A program made the translations under genes and the position numbers. Shown here piece after piece: positions 23,395 through 30,639 of a DNA stretch of 64,000 bases. Source of the DNA: Bacteroidales bacterium (GTDB taxonomy: Bacteria > Bacteroidota > Bacteroidia > Bacteroidales > P3); the NCBI GenBank assembly GCA_017542345.1, contig JAFXXI010000010.1:22232-86231 (forward strand), in the 5' to 3' direction. The stretch's first letter is position 1, and each line of letters starts with the position of its first letter. Under the pieces are notes generated by a model, which saw nothing but the letters and a program-made list of their open reading frames with translations, did no database searches and was not told the DNA's origin.

Positions 23395-23933
23395 GTACAG
23401 GACAGATTATCATTCTCAACGTATTGGCCGTCTTGGCTACCATCGCCCTGGTTGGCCTGATATTCCACCTGCTGGTGAAGCGCTACTTCGACAACGAGCA
23501 GAAGGCTCGCCTGCTGCAGATCAAAATGGATGAGCGCAGTGAGACGCTGCGGGTGGTTACCCCCATCCGTCTGCAAGCCTACGAGCGCATGGCGCTGTTT
23601 CTGGAGCGCATCTCGCCCAATAGCCTGGTGTTGCGCTGCTACCAGCCTGGCATGGACCTGCGGCTGCTGCAGGGCGTGATGACCAAGAACATACGCGACG
23701 AGTGGGAACACAATCTCTCGCAGCAGGTCTACCTTACCCCCGACCTATGGGCGCGCATCCGCGAGGCCAAAGACGAGATGATTAACCTCGTCAACAGTGC
23801 CGCCGTGTCGCTGACCGACACCACCGACCCCACACGTCTGGCGGCCACCATTTTCGCCTCGGCGGCCGACCGATCGCCAGTCGACGGCGCGCTGGAAGCC
23901 ATGCACAACGAACTCAAGGAACTCTTCGGCTGA
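23391..23933 (+). CDS. Conserved membrane-anchored protein of unknown function
   Basis: This 180-residue protein has one N-terminal membrane helix (about residues 6-28) followed by a basic YFDNEQKARLL segment and a helical cytosolic domain. The pattern TPIRLQAYERMALFLERISP and NIRDEWEHNLSQQVYLTPDLW identifies a family that is common next to Ig-like lipoprotein genes in Bacteroidota; no function is known to me. It is coupled to the sirtuin gene (4-base overlap) and to the next gene (shared base at 23933). Confidence 0.8.
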   Translation: MSTGQIIILNVLAVLATIALVGLIFHLLVKRYFDNEQKARLLQIKMDERSETLRVVTPIRLQAYERMALFLERISPNSLVLRCYQPGMDLRLLQGVMTKNIRDEWEHNLSQQVYLTPDLWARIREAKDEMINLVNSAAVSLTDTTDPTRLAATIFASAADRSPVDGALEAMHNELKELFG

Positions 23934-25540
23934 TGCGCAAGGTATTCTATATGGCGGTGCTTGCGCTGCTGGCAGTTGCCTGTGCCAAACAGGGCTATCC
24001 CAGCGGCGGACCCAAGGACACCGAGCCGCCCCAGGCGGTCTCATGCACGCCGCAGAACGAGAGCCGCAACTTCGGCAAGAACCAGTTTGCCGTACATTTC
24101 AACGAGTATGTGGTGCTCAAGGATGCCGAAAACAACGTGCTCATCTCCCCCCCGATGAAGCAGAAGCCCGAATTCACGGCGCAGGGCAAGAAGGTGGTGG
24201 TGAAGATTAAAGACACACTGCAAGCCAACACCACCTATCTTTTCCAGTTCAAGGGGGCTGTGATCGACTACACCGAGGGCAATGCGCTGCCCAGTTTCGA
24301 GTATGTCTTCTCCACGGGCGATGTCATGGATACGCTGATGCTGGCCGGCCATGTGACGCAGGCCCGTAACGGGGCGCTCTGGAAGGAGACCCTCACGGTG
24401 GCTGCCTACCGTGGAGCCGACACCATGCCCAGCTTCGTCACCCGCACTGACCCGACGGGTGGTTTCGCCTTCCACTATATACCCTCCGGAGACTATCGCA
24501 TCGTGGCCTTCGAGGATCGCGACCGCGACCTGCAGGTGGGTGCCTCCGAGCCGGTGGCCTGGGACGAGGTACGCCATGCCGCTACTGACAGCGTGGACAG
24601 TGCCGGCATCGTATGCCTGCGCATTTCCGCCCCCGAACGCAAAGCGCAACGCCTGCTCAAGAGCGAGTTTACCGAAAAGGGACGCATCATCCTCGTGGCG
24701 GCATTGCCTATGCAGCACCCCGTCCTCAGCGGCGAAGCCGTTGAATGGCGCCTGAACGAGCGGCGCGACACGATGACGGTGTGGTGCCTCAACGCCAAGT
24801 GCGACTCCACGGTGCTGATGCTCTCCGACGAGGGCATGTCCGACACCTTGAAGCTGCGCTACCGCCAGACGAAGAGTCGTCCACGCCGGGCTCGGGGTGT
24901 GCAAGCGCCGCAACCTGGCGACAGCCCGCAGCCGCTGATGCGCGAGCTCTGCGGTGGCAGCGACGCCTTCTACGACGACTTGCGCCTGGCTTTCTCCGTT
25001 CCCATCGTCAAAGTGGCCGACAGCGCCATGGCCGAGGTGATGTGGATGAAGGACAGCAGCGTGAGCCGCTATCCGCTGCTGCTCGACAGCACGGGACTCA
25101 TGGCCCGCATCGATGCCACGCTCCGTTCGGGCGAGTCCTATCATGTCCGTCTGCGCGACAGCCTTTTCACCAACCTCTATGGGACTCCCACTGACTCGCT
25201 TTCTTTCACCCTCACTCCGCGTGACTATGCCACGCTGACACTGCATGTCGACAACCAGACCGGCAGTCCCCTGGTGGTCGAAGTGCTCGACAACCGCGAC
25301 ACCGTGGTGCAGCAGATGACCCTCCCGTCCCAGGGGGGCACGCTGCGCTTCTCGCACCTCAAGGCCGCCGAATATCGCTTGCGGGCTGTGCTCGATGTCG
25401 ATGCCAACGGTTCCTGGACCACGGGCGACTACCGCCTGCGCCGCCAGCCCGAGGAGTGCCTGCTCTACGAAAAGAAGCTGCAGCTCCGCGAGAAATGGGA
25501 ACTTGAGGAACGCTGGACGGTGACCACACAAACCCAATGA
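23933..25540 (+). CDS. Ig-like domain lipoprotein
   Basis: This 535-residue exported lipoprotein has a signal ending AVAC and then the conserved GGPKDTEPP leader of the Bacteroidota Ig-like family. The first domain (about 25-125) is of SbsA Ig-like type with NQFAVHFNEYV and TTYLFQFKGAV. A carboxypeptidase-regulatory-like beta domain follows (TDPTGGFAFHYIPSGDYRIVAFED), and the C-terminal part has a second such fold (LKAAEYRLRAVLDVDANGSW). It is probably an outer-membrane or surface lipoprotein; no enzyme motif is visible. Confidence 0.85.
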   Translation: MRKVFYMAVLALLAVACAKQGYPSGGPKDTEPPQAVSCTPQNESRNFGKNQFAVHFNEYVVLKDAENNVLISPPMKQKPEFTAQGKKVVVKIKDTLQANTTYLFQFKGAVIDYTEGNALPSFEYVFSTGDVMDTLMLAGHVTQARNGALWKETLTVAAYRGADTMPSFVTRTDPTGGFAFHYIPSGDYRIVAFEDRDRDLQVGASEPVAWDEVRHAATDSVDSAGIVCLRISAPERKAQRLLKSEFTEKGRIILVAALPMQHPVLSGEAVEWRLNERRDTMTVWCLNAKCDSTVLMLSDEGMSDTLKLRYRQTKSRPRRARGVQAPQPGDSPQPLMRELCGGSDAFYDDLRLAFSVPIVKVADSAMAEVMWMKDSSVSRYPLLLDSTGLMARIDATLRSGESYHVRLRDSLFTNLYGTPTDSLSFTLTPRDYATLTLHVDNQTGSPLVVEVLDNRDTVVQQMTLPSQGGTLRFSHLKAAEYRLRAVLDVDANGSWTTGDYRLRRQPEECLLYEKKLQLREKWELEERWTVTTQTQ

Positions 25541-26907
25541 CCGGACCGATGCAGAAGAAGCTACTCGCGGGACTGTTCTGGGTATTGCTGGCCAACTTGC
25601 TGGTCAAGCCCTTCTGGATTCTCGGCATCGAGGTGGAGGTGCAGAATGCCGTCGGCAATGCCGCCTACGGCTTCTACTATGCCCTCTTCAGCTTCAGTTA
25701 TATCTTCAACATACTGCTCGACCTGGGCATCACCAATTTCAACACGCGCAACATCGCGCAGCATCCGCAGCTCATCGGCAAGCATCTCTCCGGCATTCTC
25801 TGCATCAAGCTCTGCCTGCTGGCACTCTATCTGGTGGTGACCTTCACTGTGGGATTGCTTATGGGCTATGGCAGCGACGAATTCCGCCTGCTGGCGCTGC
25901 TCACCCTCTGCCAGTTCCTCAACTCGCTCATTCTCTATCTGCGCAGCAATTTCGAGGGACTGCTTCTTTTCCGCTGGGACAGTCTCTTCTCCGTTTTCGA
26001 CCGCCTGCTGATGATTGTCATCTGCGGATTCCTCCTCTGGGGCTCGACCGGTCACTGTCTGCTGCCTGCAGGAAGCTTCACCATCTACCACTTTGTCTAC
26101 GCCCAGTTGGCCGCCTATGGTCTCACCGCCCTACTGGCCTTCGCCGTCATTGCCCGTAAGGCGCACTTCCGCCGGCTGCGGTGGGATTGGCGCTTCTTCC
26201 TCGTCATCCTGCGCAGGAGCGCCCCTTTCGCCCTGTTGGTGTTGCTCATGGCCTCCTACAACCGCATCGACCCCATTCTGCTGCGCCGACTGGCCTCCGA
26301 TGCCGAGGCTGGCGTCTATGCAGGCGCCTTCCGTCTGCTCGACGCTCTCACCATGGTGGCCTACCTCGTCAGTGTCCCCCTGTTGCCCGTCTTTTCGCGC
26401 ATCTGTCGCGACAATGCATCAACACATCGACATCCCAACGTATCAACATTATCTGACACGGTCCGCCTTGTCTTTTGGCCCATGATGCTCTTCGCTGTGG
26501 CGGCGGCGGTGCTGTGCGCCCTCTTTGCCGAGCCGTTGATGCAGTGGCGCTACCACGAGTTGTATACGCTCTATGTGCCTGTCTTCCGTGTGGTCATCTT
26601 CGGGTTCATCCCCATCAGCCTCACCTATATCTTCGGCACCCTTCTCACCGCCGGCGGCTACCTGCGGCAACTCAACATCTTCGCTGCCACCAGTCTGGTG
26701 CTCAACGTGGTGGTCAATCTGCTGCTCATCCCGCGTCTCGGCGCTGTGGGTTCGGCCTGGGCCAGCCTCACTGCCCAGAGTTTCATGGCTTTGGCCCAGT
26801 TTGTCCTTGCCGTGCGTTTCTTCCGCCTTCCCAGGGCTACCTTCCGCCTGCCCCGCTTCTCCGATTTCCAGCACCTCCTCACCCTCTTGACGGCAAAGGA
26901 AGGGTAG
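25537..26907 (+). CDS. MOP-superfamily flippase (polysaccharide export type)
   Basis: This 456-residue protein has about 12-14 membrane helices and the Wzx/MATE-like pattern: an N-terminal FWVLLANLLVKPFWILG, the NFNTRNIAQ region after helix 2 and a polar loop around residues 290-305. It probably flips a lipid-linked sugar. An alternative start at 25549 lies 12 bases inside. It overlaps the Ig-like gene by 4 bases and ends the operon. The loop at about 285-303 is polar and AT-richer (CRDNASTHRHPNVSTLSD), unlike the rest. Confidence 0.88.
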   Translation: MTGPMQKKLLAGLFWVLLANLLVKPFWILGIEVEVQNAVGNAAYGFYYALFSFSYIFNILLDLGITNFNTRNIAQHPQLIGKHLSGILCIKLCLLALYLVVTFTVGLLMGYGSDEFRLLALLTLCQFLNSLILYLRSNFEGLLLFRWDSLFSVFDRLLMIVICGFLLWGSTGHCLLPAGSFTIYHFVYAQLAAYGLTALLAFAVIARKAHFRRLRWDWRFFLVILRRSAPFALLVLLMASYNRIDPILLRRLASDAEAGVYAGAFRLLDALTMVAYLVSVPLLPVFSRICRDNASTHRHPNVSTLSDTVRLVFWPMMLFAVAAAVLCALFAEPLMQWRYHELYTLYVPVFRVVIFGFIPISLTYIFGTLLTAGGYLRQLNIFAATSLVLNVVVNLLLIPRLGAVGSAWASLTAQSFMALAQFVLAVRFFRLPRATFRLPRFSDFQHLLTLLTAKEG

Positions 26908-26910
26908 GGA

Positions 26911-27033
26911 ATAATCATTTGCCGAATCTCCTCCGATGATATGTCTATGGTGCGGACCGGCACCTTACCGAAGGGTAACTACAGAGTGCGCATAGACATC
27001 CACCAAGTCTGCAAGGTTGTGGTGGTGAGGTAG
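26911..27033 (+). pseudogene. Possible remnant of a T9SS-type C-terminal tail
   Basis: One frame, closed by TAG at 26905-26907 and TAG at 27031-27033, reads ICRISSDDMSMVRTGTLP followed by KGNYRVRIDIHQVCKVVVVR. This is the pattern of the last strands of a type IX secretion sorting domain (LPxGxYxVRI, then a closing hydrophobic strand). There is no start with a ribosome-binding site, so I read it as a leftover of a lost gene end. Otherwise 26908-27123 holds only the hairpin at 27058-27100. Confidence 0.35.
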
Positions 27034-27057
27034 ATGACGTCTGTTGTGGAAACTATT

Positions 27058-27100
27058 GCGCGAGACACACAATAATGAAGTGTGTCTCGCGTTATCTATT
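27058..27100 (+). terminator. Probable terminator before fabD
   Basis: GCGAGACACAC pairs with GTGTGTCTCGC across about 9 bases and is followed by a moderately T-rich GTTATCTATTATAAT. The T tract is weak. Confidence 0.6.
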
Positions 27101-27123
27101 ATAATATAAGAAAAAAGAATTGT

Positions 27124-28002
27124 ATGAAGGCATATGTATTCCCTGGCCAGGGAGCCCAGTTTGTGGGCATGGGCAAGAACCTCTACGACGGTAACGACGA
27201 GTGCCGTGCCATGTTTGAGAAAGCCAATGAGATAATTGGCTTCAGAATCACCGATCTGATGTTTGCCGGCACGCCGGAGGACCTGAAGCAGACCAAGGTG
27301 ACGCAGCCCGCCATCTTCCTGCATTCGGTCATCCTGGCCAAGTATATGGGCCAACAGTTCAAGCCCGATATGGTGGGTGGTCACTCGCTGGGCGAGTTCT
27401 CGGCTTTGGTCGCCGCCGGCGCCATGAGTTTCGAGGACGGCCTGCGTTTGGTTATCGCCCGCGCCAACGCCATGCAGAAATGCTGCGAGAAGACACCGTC
27501 GACCATGGCTGCTGTGCTGAAGCTCGACGACAAGACAGTGGAAGATATCTGTGCCTCGATTGATGGCGAGGTTGTCGTGCCGGCCAACTACAACTGCCCG
27601 GGCCAGCTGGTCATCAGTGGCACCAACGAGGGTGTGGCCCGCGCTTGTGAGAAGGTCAAGGAGGTGAAAGGCAAAGCTTTGCCGTTGGCGGTGGGCGGTG
27701 CCTTCCACAGCCCCCTGATGGAGCCTGCGCGTGTGGAGCTGGCCGAAGCCATCGAGCGCACCGAGTTCCGCAAGCCCGTGTGCCCCTGCTACCAGAATGT
27801 CGATGCGCTGCCGCACAGCAACCCCGTTGAAATCAAGAGGAACCTGCTGATGCAGCTCACTTCGCCCGTGCGCTGGACTGCCACGGTGCAGAATATGCTC
27901 AAAGACGGTGCCGACGAGTTCATCGAGGTGGGGCCCGGTACTGCTTTGCAAGGCATGGTGAAGCGTGTGAACCCCGACGTCAACGCCCATTCGGCGGAAT
28001 AA
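27124..28002 (+). CDS. fabD: Malonyl-CoA:ACP transacylase
   Basis: This 292-residue enzyme loads malonyl groups onto acyl carrier protein for fatty-acid synthesis. FPGQGAQFVGMGK is at the N-terminus, the catalytic Ser is S88 in GGHSLGE, and the catalytic His lies in GGAFHSPLM at about 197. QLTSPVRW and EVGPGTALQGMVKR complete the family pattern. The start at 27124 is the family start; a frame open from 27082 adds no homologous residues. cysS follows 24 bases later. Confidence 0.96.
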   Translation: MKAYVFPGQGAQFVGMGKNLYDGNDECRAMFEKANEIIGFRITDLMFAGTPEDLKQTKVTQPAIFLHSVILAKYMGQQFKPDMVGGHSLGEFSALVAAGAMSFEDGLRLVIARANAMQKCCEKTPSTMAAVLKLDDKTVEDICASIDGEVVVPANYNCPGQLVISGTNEGVARACEKVKEVKGKALPLAVGGAFHSPLMEPARVELAEAIERTEFRKPVCPCYQNVDALPHSNPVEIKRNLLMQLTSPVRWTATVQNMLKDGADEFIEVGPGTALQGMVKRVNPDVNAHSAE

Positions 28003-28026
28003 AGTGTAAGAGAAAGAAAACACGAT

Positions 28027-29514
28027 ATGGAACAGCAATTGTTGATATATAACACCCTGAGCCGCCAGAAGGAACTCTTCCGTCCACTGACCGAGGGGAG
28101 GGTGGGCATGTATGTCTGCGGTCCGACGGTCTACGGCGACGGCCACCTGGGTCATGCGCGGCCTGCCATCACCTTCGACGTGGTGTACCGCTACCTGAGC
28201 CACCTTGGATACAAGGTGCGCTATGTGCGCAACATCACGGATGTGGGACATTTGGAACATGATGCCGACGAGGGTGAAGACAAGATTGCCAAGAAGGCCC
28301 GCCTCGAACAGCTCGAGCCCATGGAGGTGGCGCAGTACTACACCAACCGCTACCACGCCGCCATGGAGCGCCTCAACGTGCTGCCCCCCAGCATCGAGCC
28401 CCACGCCAGCGGCCACATCATGGAGCAGATTGCGCTGGTGCAGCAGATTCTCGACGCCGGCTACGCCTACGTGAGCAACGGGAGCGTCTACTTCGACGTG
28501 CGCAAGTATCAGGAAGACACGCATAAATACGGCCAGCTCAGTGGCCGCGTCATCGACGAGATGCTGGCCACCACCCGCGAGCTGGACGGGCAGGACGAGA
28601 AGCGCTTCCCAGGCGACTTCGCCTTGTGGAAGAAAGCCGCCCCGGAGCACATCATGCGGTGGCCTTCGCCCTGGAGCGACGGCTTCCCCGGCTGGCACGC
28701 CGAGTGCACGGCCATGGGCGCCAAGTACTTGGGTTCGCCCTTCGACATCCACGGCGGCGGCATGGACCTCGTCTTCCCCCACCACGAGAGCGAGATAGCG
28801 CAGTGCGTAGCCTCCACCGGCCACGCCCCCTGCCGCTACTGGATGCACAACAACATGATTACCATCGAAGGCCAGAAGATGGGCAAGAGTTTGGGCAACT
28901 TCATCACCCTTGACGAGTTTTTCACCGGCAGCCATAAGGACAAGGACGGCAAGGAGATGCTTGAGCAGCCCTACAGCCCGATGACCATCCGCTTCTTCAT
29001 CCTCCAGGCCCACTACCGCTCGACGGTGGACTTTAGCAACGCAGCCCTACAGGCCGCCGAGAAAGGCTTTTCCAAATTGATGGAGGCCTACAAGACATTG
29101 GGACGCATCAGCGCGTCCGACATGTCCGACGCGTCCGACGTGTCCGACCTCCGTCAGCGCTGCTACGACGCCATGAACGACGACTTCGCCACCCCGACGG
29201 TCATCTCCCATCTCTTCGAGGCAGCCAGGATTATCAATTCCGCCGCCGACGGACATATCAAGCTCCGCCAAGCTGACATCGACGAGCTGAAGGGGGTCTT
29301 CGACACCTTCCTCTTCGGCATCCTCGGCATGAGGGATGAGTCCACCGGCAACAATACCGCCCTCATCGACAGTCTGATGCATATCATCCTCGACATTCGG
29401 GCCACTGCTAAGCAGAATAAGGACTGGGCCACCAGCGACCGCATCCGCGACGCGCTGAAGGAGGCCGGCATCACCGTCAAGGACGGCAAAGACGGCGCCA
29501 CATACTCTTATTGA
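28027..29514 (+). CDS. cysS: Cysteinyl-tRNA synthetase
   Basis: This 495-residue class I synthetase charges tRNA-Cys. [19 protein letters not shown] holds the first zinc Cys and the HxGH motif, WHAECTAMG and HHESEIAQC the further zinc ligands, and [11 protein letters not shown] the KMSKS-like loop (KMGKS here). The C-terminal DALR-like helical part contains a short Ser/Asp repeat ([12 protein letters not shown]) coded by four 9-bp tandem units at 29113-29148. Length is normal. It probably shares a transcript with fabD. Confidence 0.96.
   Translation: MEQQLLIYNTLSRQKELFRPLTEGRVGMYVCGPTVYGDGHLGHARPAITFDVVYRYLSHLGYKVRYVRNITDVGHLEHDADEGEDKIAKKARLEQLEPMEVAQYYTNRYHAAMERLNVLPPSIEPHASGHIMEQIALVQQILDAGYAYVSNGSVYFDVRKYQEDTHKYGQLSGRVIDEMLATTRELDGQDEKRFPGDFALWKKAAPEHIMRWPSPWSDGFPGWHAECTAMGAKYLGSPFDIHGGGMDLVFPHHESEIAQCVASTGHAPCRYWMHNNMITIEGQKMGKSLGNFITLDEFFTGSHKDKDGKEMLEQPYSPMTIRFFILQAHYRSTVDFSNAALQAAEKGFSKLMEAYKTLGRISASDMSDASDVSDLRQRCYDAMNDDFATPTVISHLFEAARIINSAADGHIKLRQADIDELKGVFDTFLFGILGMRDESTGNNTALIDSLMHIILDIRATAKQNKDWATSDRIRDALKEAGITVKDGKDGATYSY
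29113..29148 (+). repeat. In-frame 9-bp minisatellite inside cysS
   Basis: Four tandem units of the type nnGTCCGAC (GCG, ATG, GCG and GTG TCC GAC) encode [12 protein letters not shown]. The repeat lies in a loop after the catalytic core. Confidence 0.85.
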
Positions 29515-29543
29515 ACATGGGTTGAAAAAAAAAGCAGGGGTGT

Positions 29544-29572
29544 GTAAGATTTGCCTCCATTTTTGCGTATTA
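29544..29572 (+). promoter_or_regulatory. Candidate ECF-type promoter of the sigma-factor gene
   Basis: GTAAGATT (29544-29551), eight bases, then TTTTTGCGTATTA (29560-29572). The identical pair with identical spacing occurs at 30588-30616. The CGTATTA part resembles a -10 element of ECF sigma factors. A start about 12 bases after its C would leave only a few bases before the ATG at 29582, that is a nearly leaderless transcript, which agrees with the lack of a ribosome-binding site. Confidence 0.65.
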
Positions 29573-29581
29573 ATTATGTAG

Positions 29582-30085
29582 ATGGCGCAACATGACACAC
29601 GGCAATACGAGGCATACAATGCCTTTCTCCTGCGGCACCGCGAGGCAGTGTGGCAGATGTGCTGGAAGTTTGCCAAAGGCAACCGCGCGGCCTGCGAGGA
29701 CATGGTGCAGGAGGTGTGGATAGTGCTCTGGCTGCGCTTCGACCAATTGAAAACCAATGCGCCGGAGCTGATGCAGCGGGCGTGGCTGAAACGCGTCACA
29801 CAATCCGTGCTGGTCGACCTCTACCGCCGCGCGGAGTCCGAGCCAGAACGGCTCACTCTGGCGCTCGTCAACACGCTGCCCGACACCCATGTCGACTACG
29901 CCGAGAGCATCGACGACTTGATGTCAACACTCTCCGACGACGAGGAGCGGCTCTTGCGCATGCGCCTCGAAGGCTACGACGCGCAGGAGATTGCCGACGA
30001 GTTCAAGATGGAGCGCAACTCCGTCTATGTGCGCATCAACAGAATAATAACCAAACTGCGGAGGCGTTATGGAACAGGACTATAA
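29582..30085 (+). CDS. RNA polymerase sigma factor, ECF-like
   Basis: This 167-residue protein is a small sigma-70 family factor. Region 2 spans about residues 12-75 (FLLRHREAVWQMCWKFAKG, then EDMVQEVWIVLWLRF), and region 4 is at about 115-160 with STLSDDEERLLRMRLEGYDAQEIADEF as the helix-turn-helix. It would direct polymerase to a small regulon. The next gene overlaps it by 17 bases and codes for a single-pass membrane protein in the position of an anti-sigma factor. The shared motif before this gene and before the TonB receptor gene suggests that it activates both. Confidence 0.88.
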   Translation: MAQHDTRQYEAYNAFLLRHREAVWQMCWKFAKGNRAACEDMVQEVWIVLWLRFDQLKTNAPELMQRAWLKRVTQSVLVDLYRRAESEPERLTLALVNTLPDTHVDYAESIDDLMSTLSDDEERLLRMRLEGYDAQEIADEFKMERNSVYVRINRIITKLRRRYGTGL

Positions 30086-30536
30086 AGAACAGCTACGGAT
30101 GATGACCGAGGGCCTGGGCGAGTGGATGGACCGCCGCGAACGCGAGCAACGCCGTCGCCGCCGTTGGCTGCGCGTGGCACTGGGCGTGGTGGTCGTAGCC
30201 GCTGCCGTGCTGCTGCAGGTCTTCTTCCCTTGGCGCCGTGAGACAGTGAAGTATATCTACGTCAAAGACTCTATACAGGTTCACGACACAATAGTTTCAC
30301 AACCCGCCAAGTCAACTCCAAAACCCACAACCAGAAGGAAACCCATAGGCATTGACATCGGCGGGCAGGGTGTCCACATCAACGGAAGTGAAGATGGAGA
30401 GTGGGGCAGCATCGACATTGATGAAAATGGAGTCCGTATCAGTGGGGGTGACAACGAGGAGACAGGCAGTATTGTGATTGGAGCTGGTGGTGTACGCATC
30501 AATGGTAAGGAAATTGTCAGCAGTGAGAAAAAGTAA
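30069..30536 (+). CDS. Single-pass membrane protein with periplasmic beta repeats, possible anti-sigma partner
   Basis: This 155-residue protein has a charged N-terminus rich in Arg (RREREQRRRRRW), one membrane helix (about 34-54) and an outside part. After a Thr/Pro linker, the last 65 residues contain three related units: IDIGGQGVHINGSEDGEWGS, IDIDENGVRISGGDNEETGS and IVIGAGGVRINGKEI. Such units suggest a small beta-solenoid or hairpin stack. The cytosolic N-terminus is short (about 33 residues), so a classical zinc anti-sigma domain is absent. GAGG precedes the start within the sigma gene. The anti-sigma role is inference from position. Confidence 0.7.
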   Translation: MEQDYKEQLRMMTEGLGEWMDRREREQRRRRRWLRVALGVVVVAAAVLLQVFFPWRRETVKYIYVKDSIQVHDTIVSQPAKSTPKPTTRRKPIGIDIGGQGVHINGSEDGEWGSIDIDENGVRISGGDNEETGSIVIGAGGVRINGKEIVSSEKK

Positions 30537-30572
30537 GCAAGAAACTTCATTAATACGTGTAAAATTTTTGGA

Positions 30573-30608
30573 AAAAACGCCTCTGTCGTAAGATTCGGAG
30601 GCGTTTTT
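30573..30608 (+). terminator. Terminator after the sigma operon, overlapping the next promoter
   Basis: AAAAAACGCCTC (30573-30584) pairs with GAGGCGTTTTT (30598-30608). The loop and right arm contain the bipartite promoter motif at 30588-30616. Confidence 0.8.
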
Positions 30609-30616
30609 GCGTATTA
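30588..30616 (+). promoter_or_regulatory. Candidate ECF-type promoter of the TonB receptor gene
   Basis: GTAAGATT (30588-30595), eight bases and TTTTTGCGTATTA (30604-30616), identical in both boxes and spacing to 29544-29572. A start near 30622 would give a leader of about 18 bases. Confidence 0.65.
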
Positions 30617-30639
30617 TATTGGTAAACGGACAACCATTT

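Noticed and set aside
24041-25537. Reverse-strand open frame of 498 codons across the Ig-like lipoprotein gene
   Set aside because: Shadow of the forward gene; the forward frame has a lipoprotein signal and known family motifs.
26965-29013. Reverse-strand open frame of 682 codons across fabD and cysS
   Set aside because: It lies opposite two complete enzymes with all motifs; the translation is a low-complexity Val/Leu/Gly/His-rich shadow caused by biased GC-rich codons.
28027-29514. Mutated KMSKS motif in cysS
   Set aside because: KMGKS is a usual variant in Bacteroidota CysRS; the catalytic lysines are kept.
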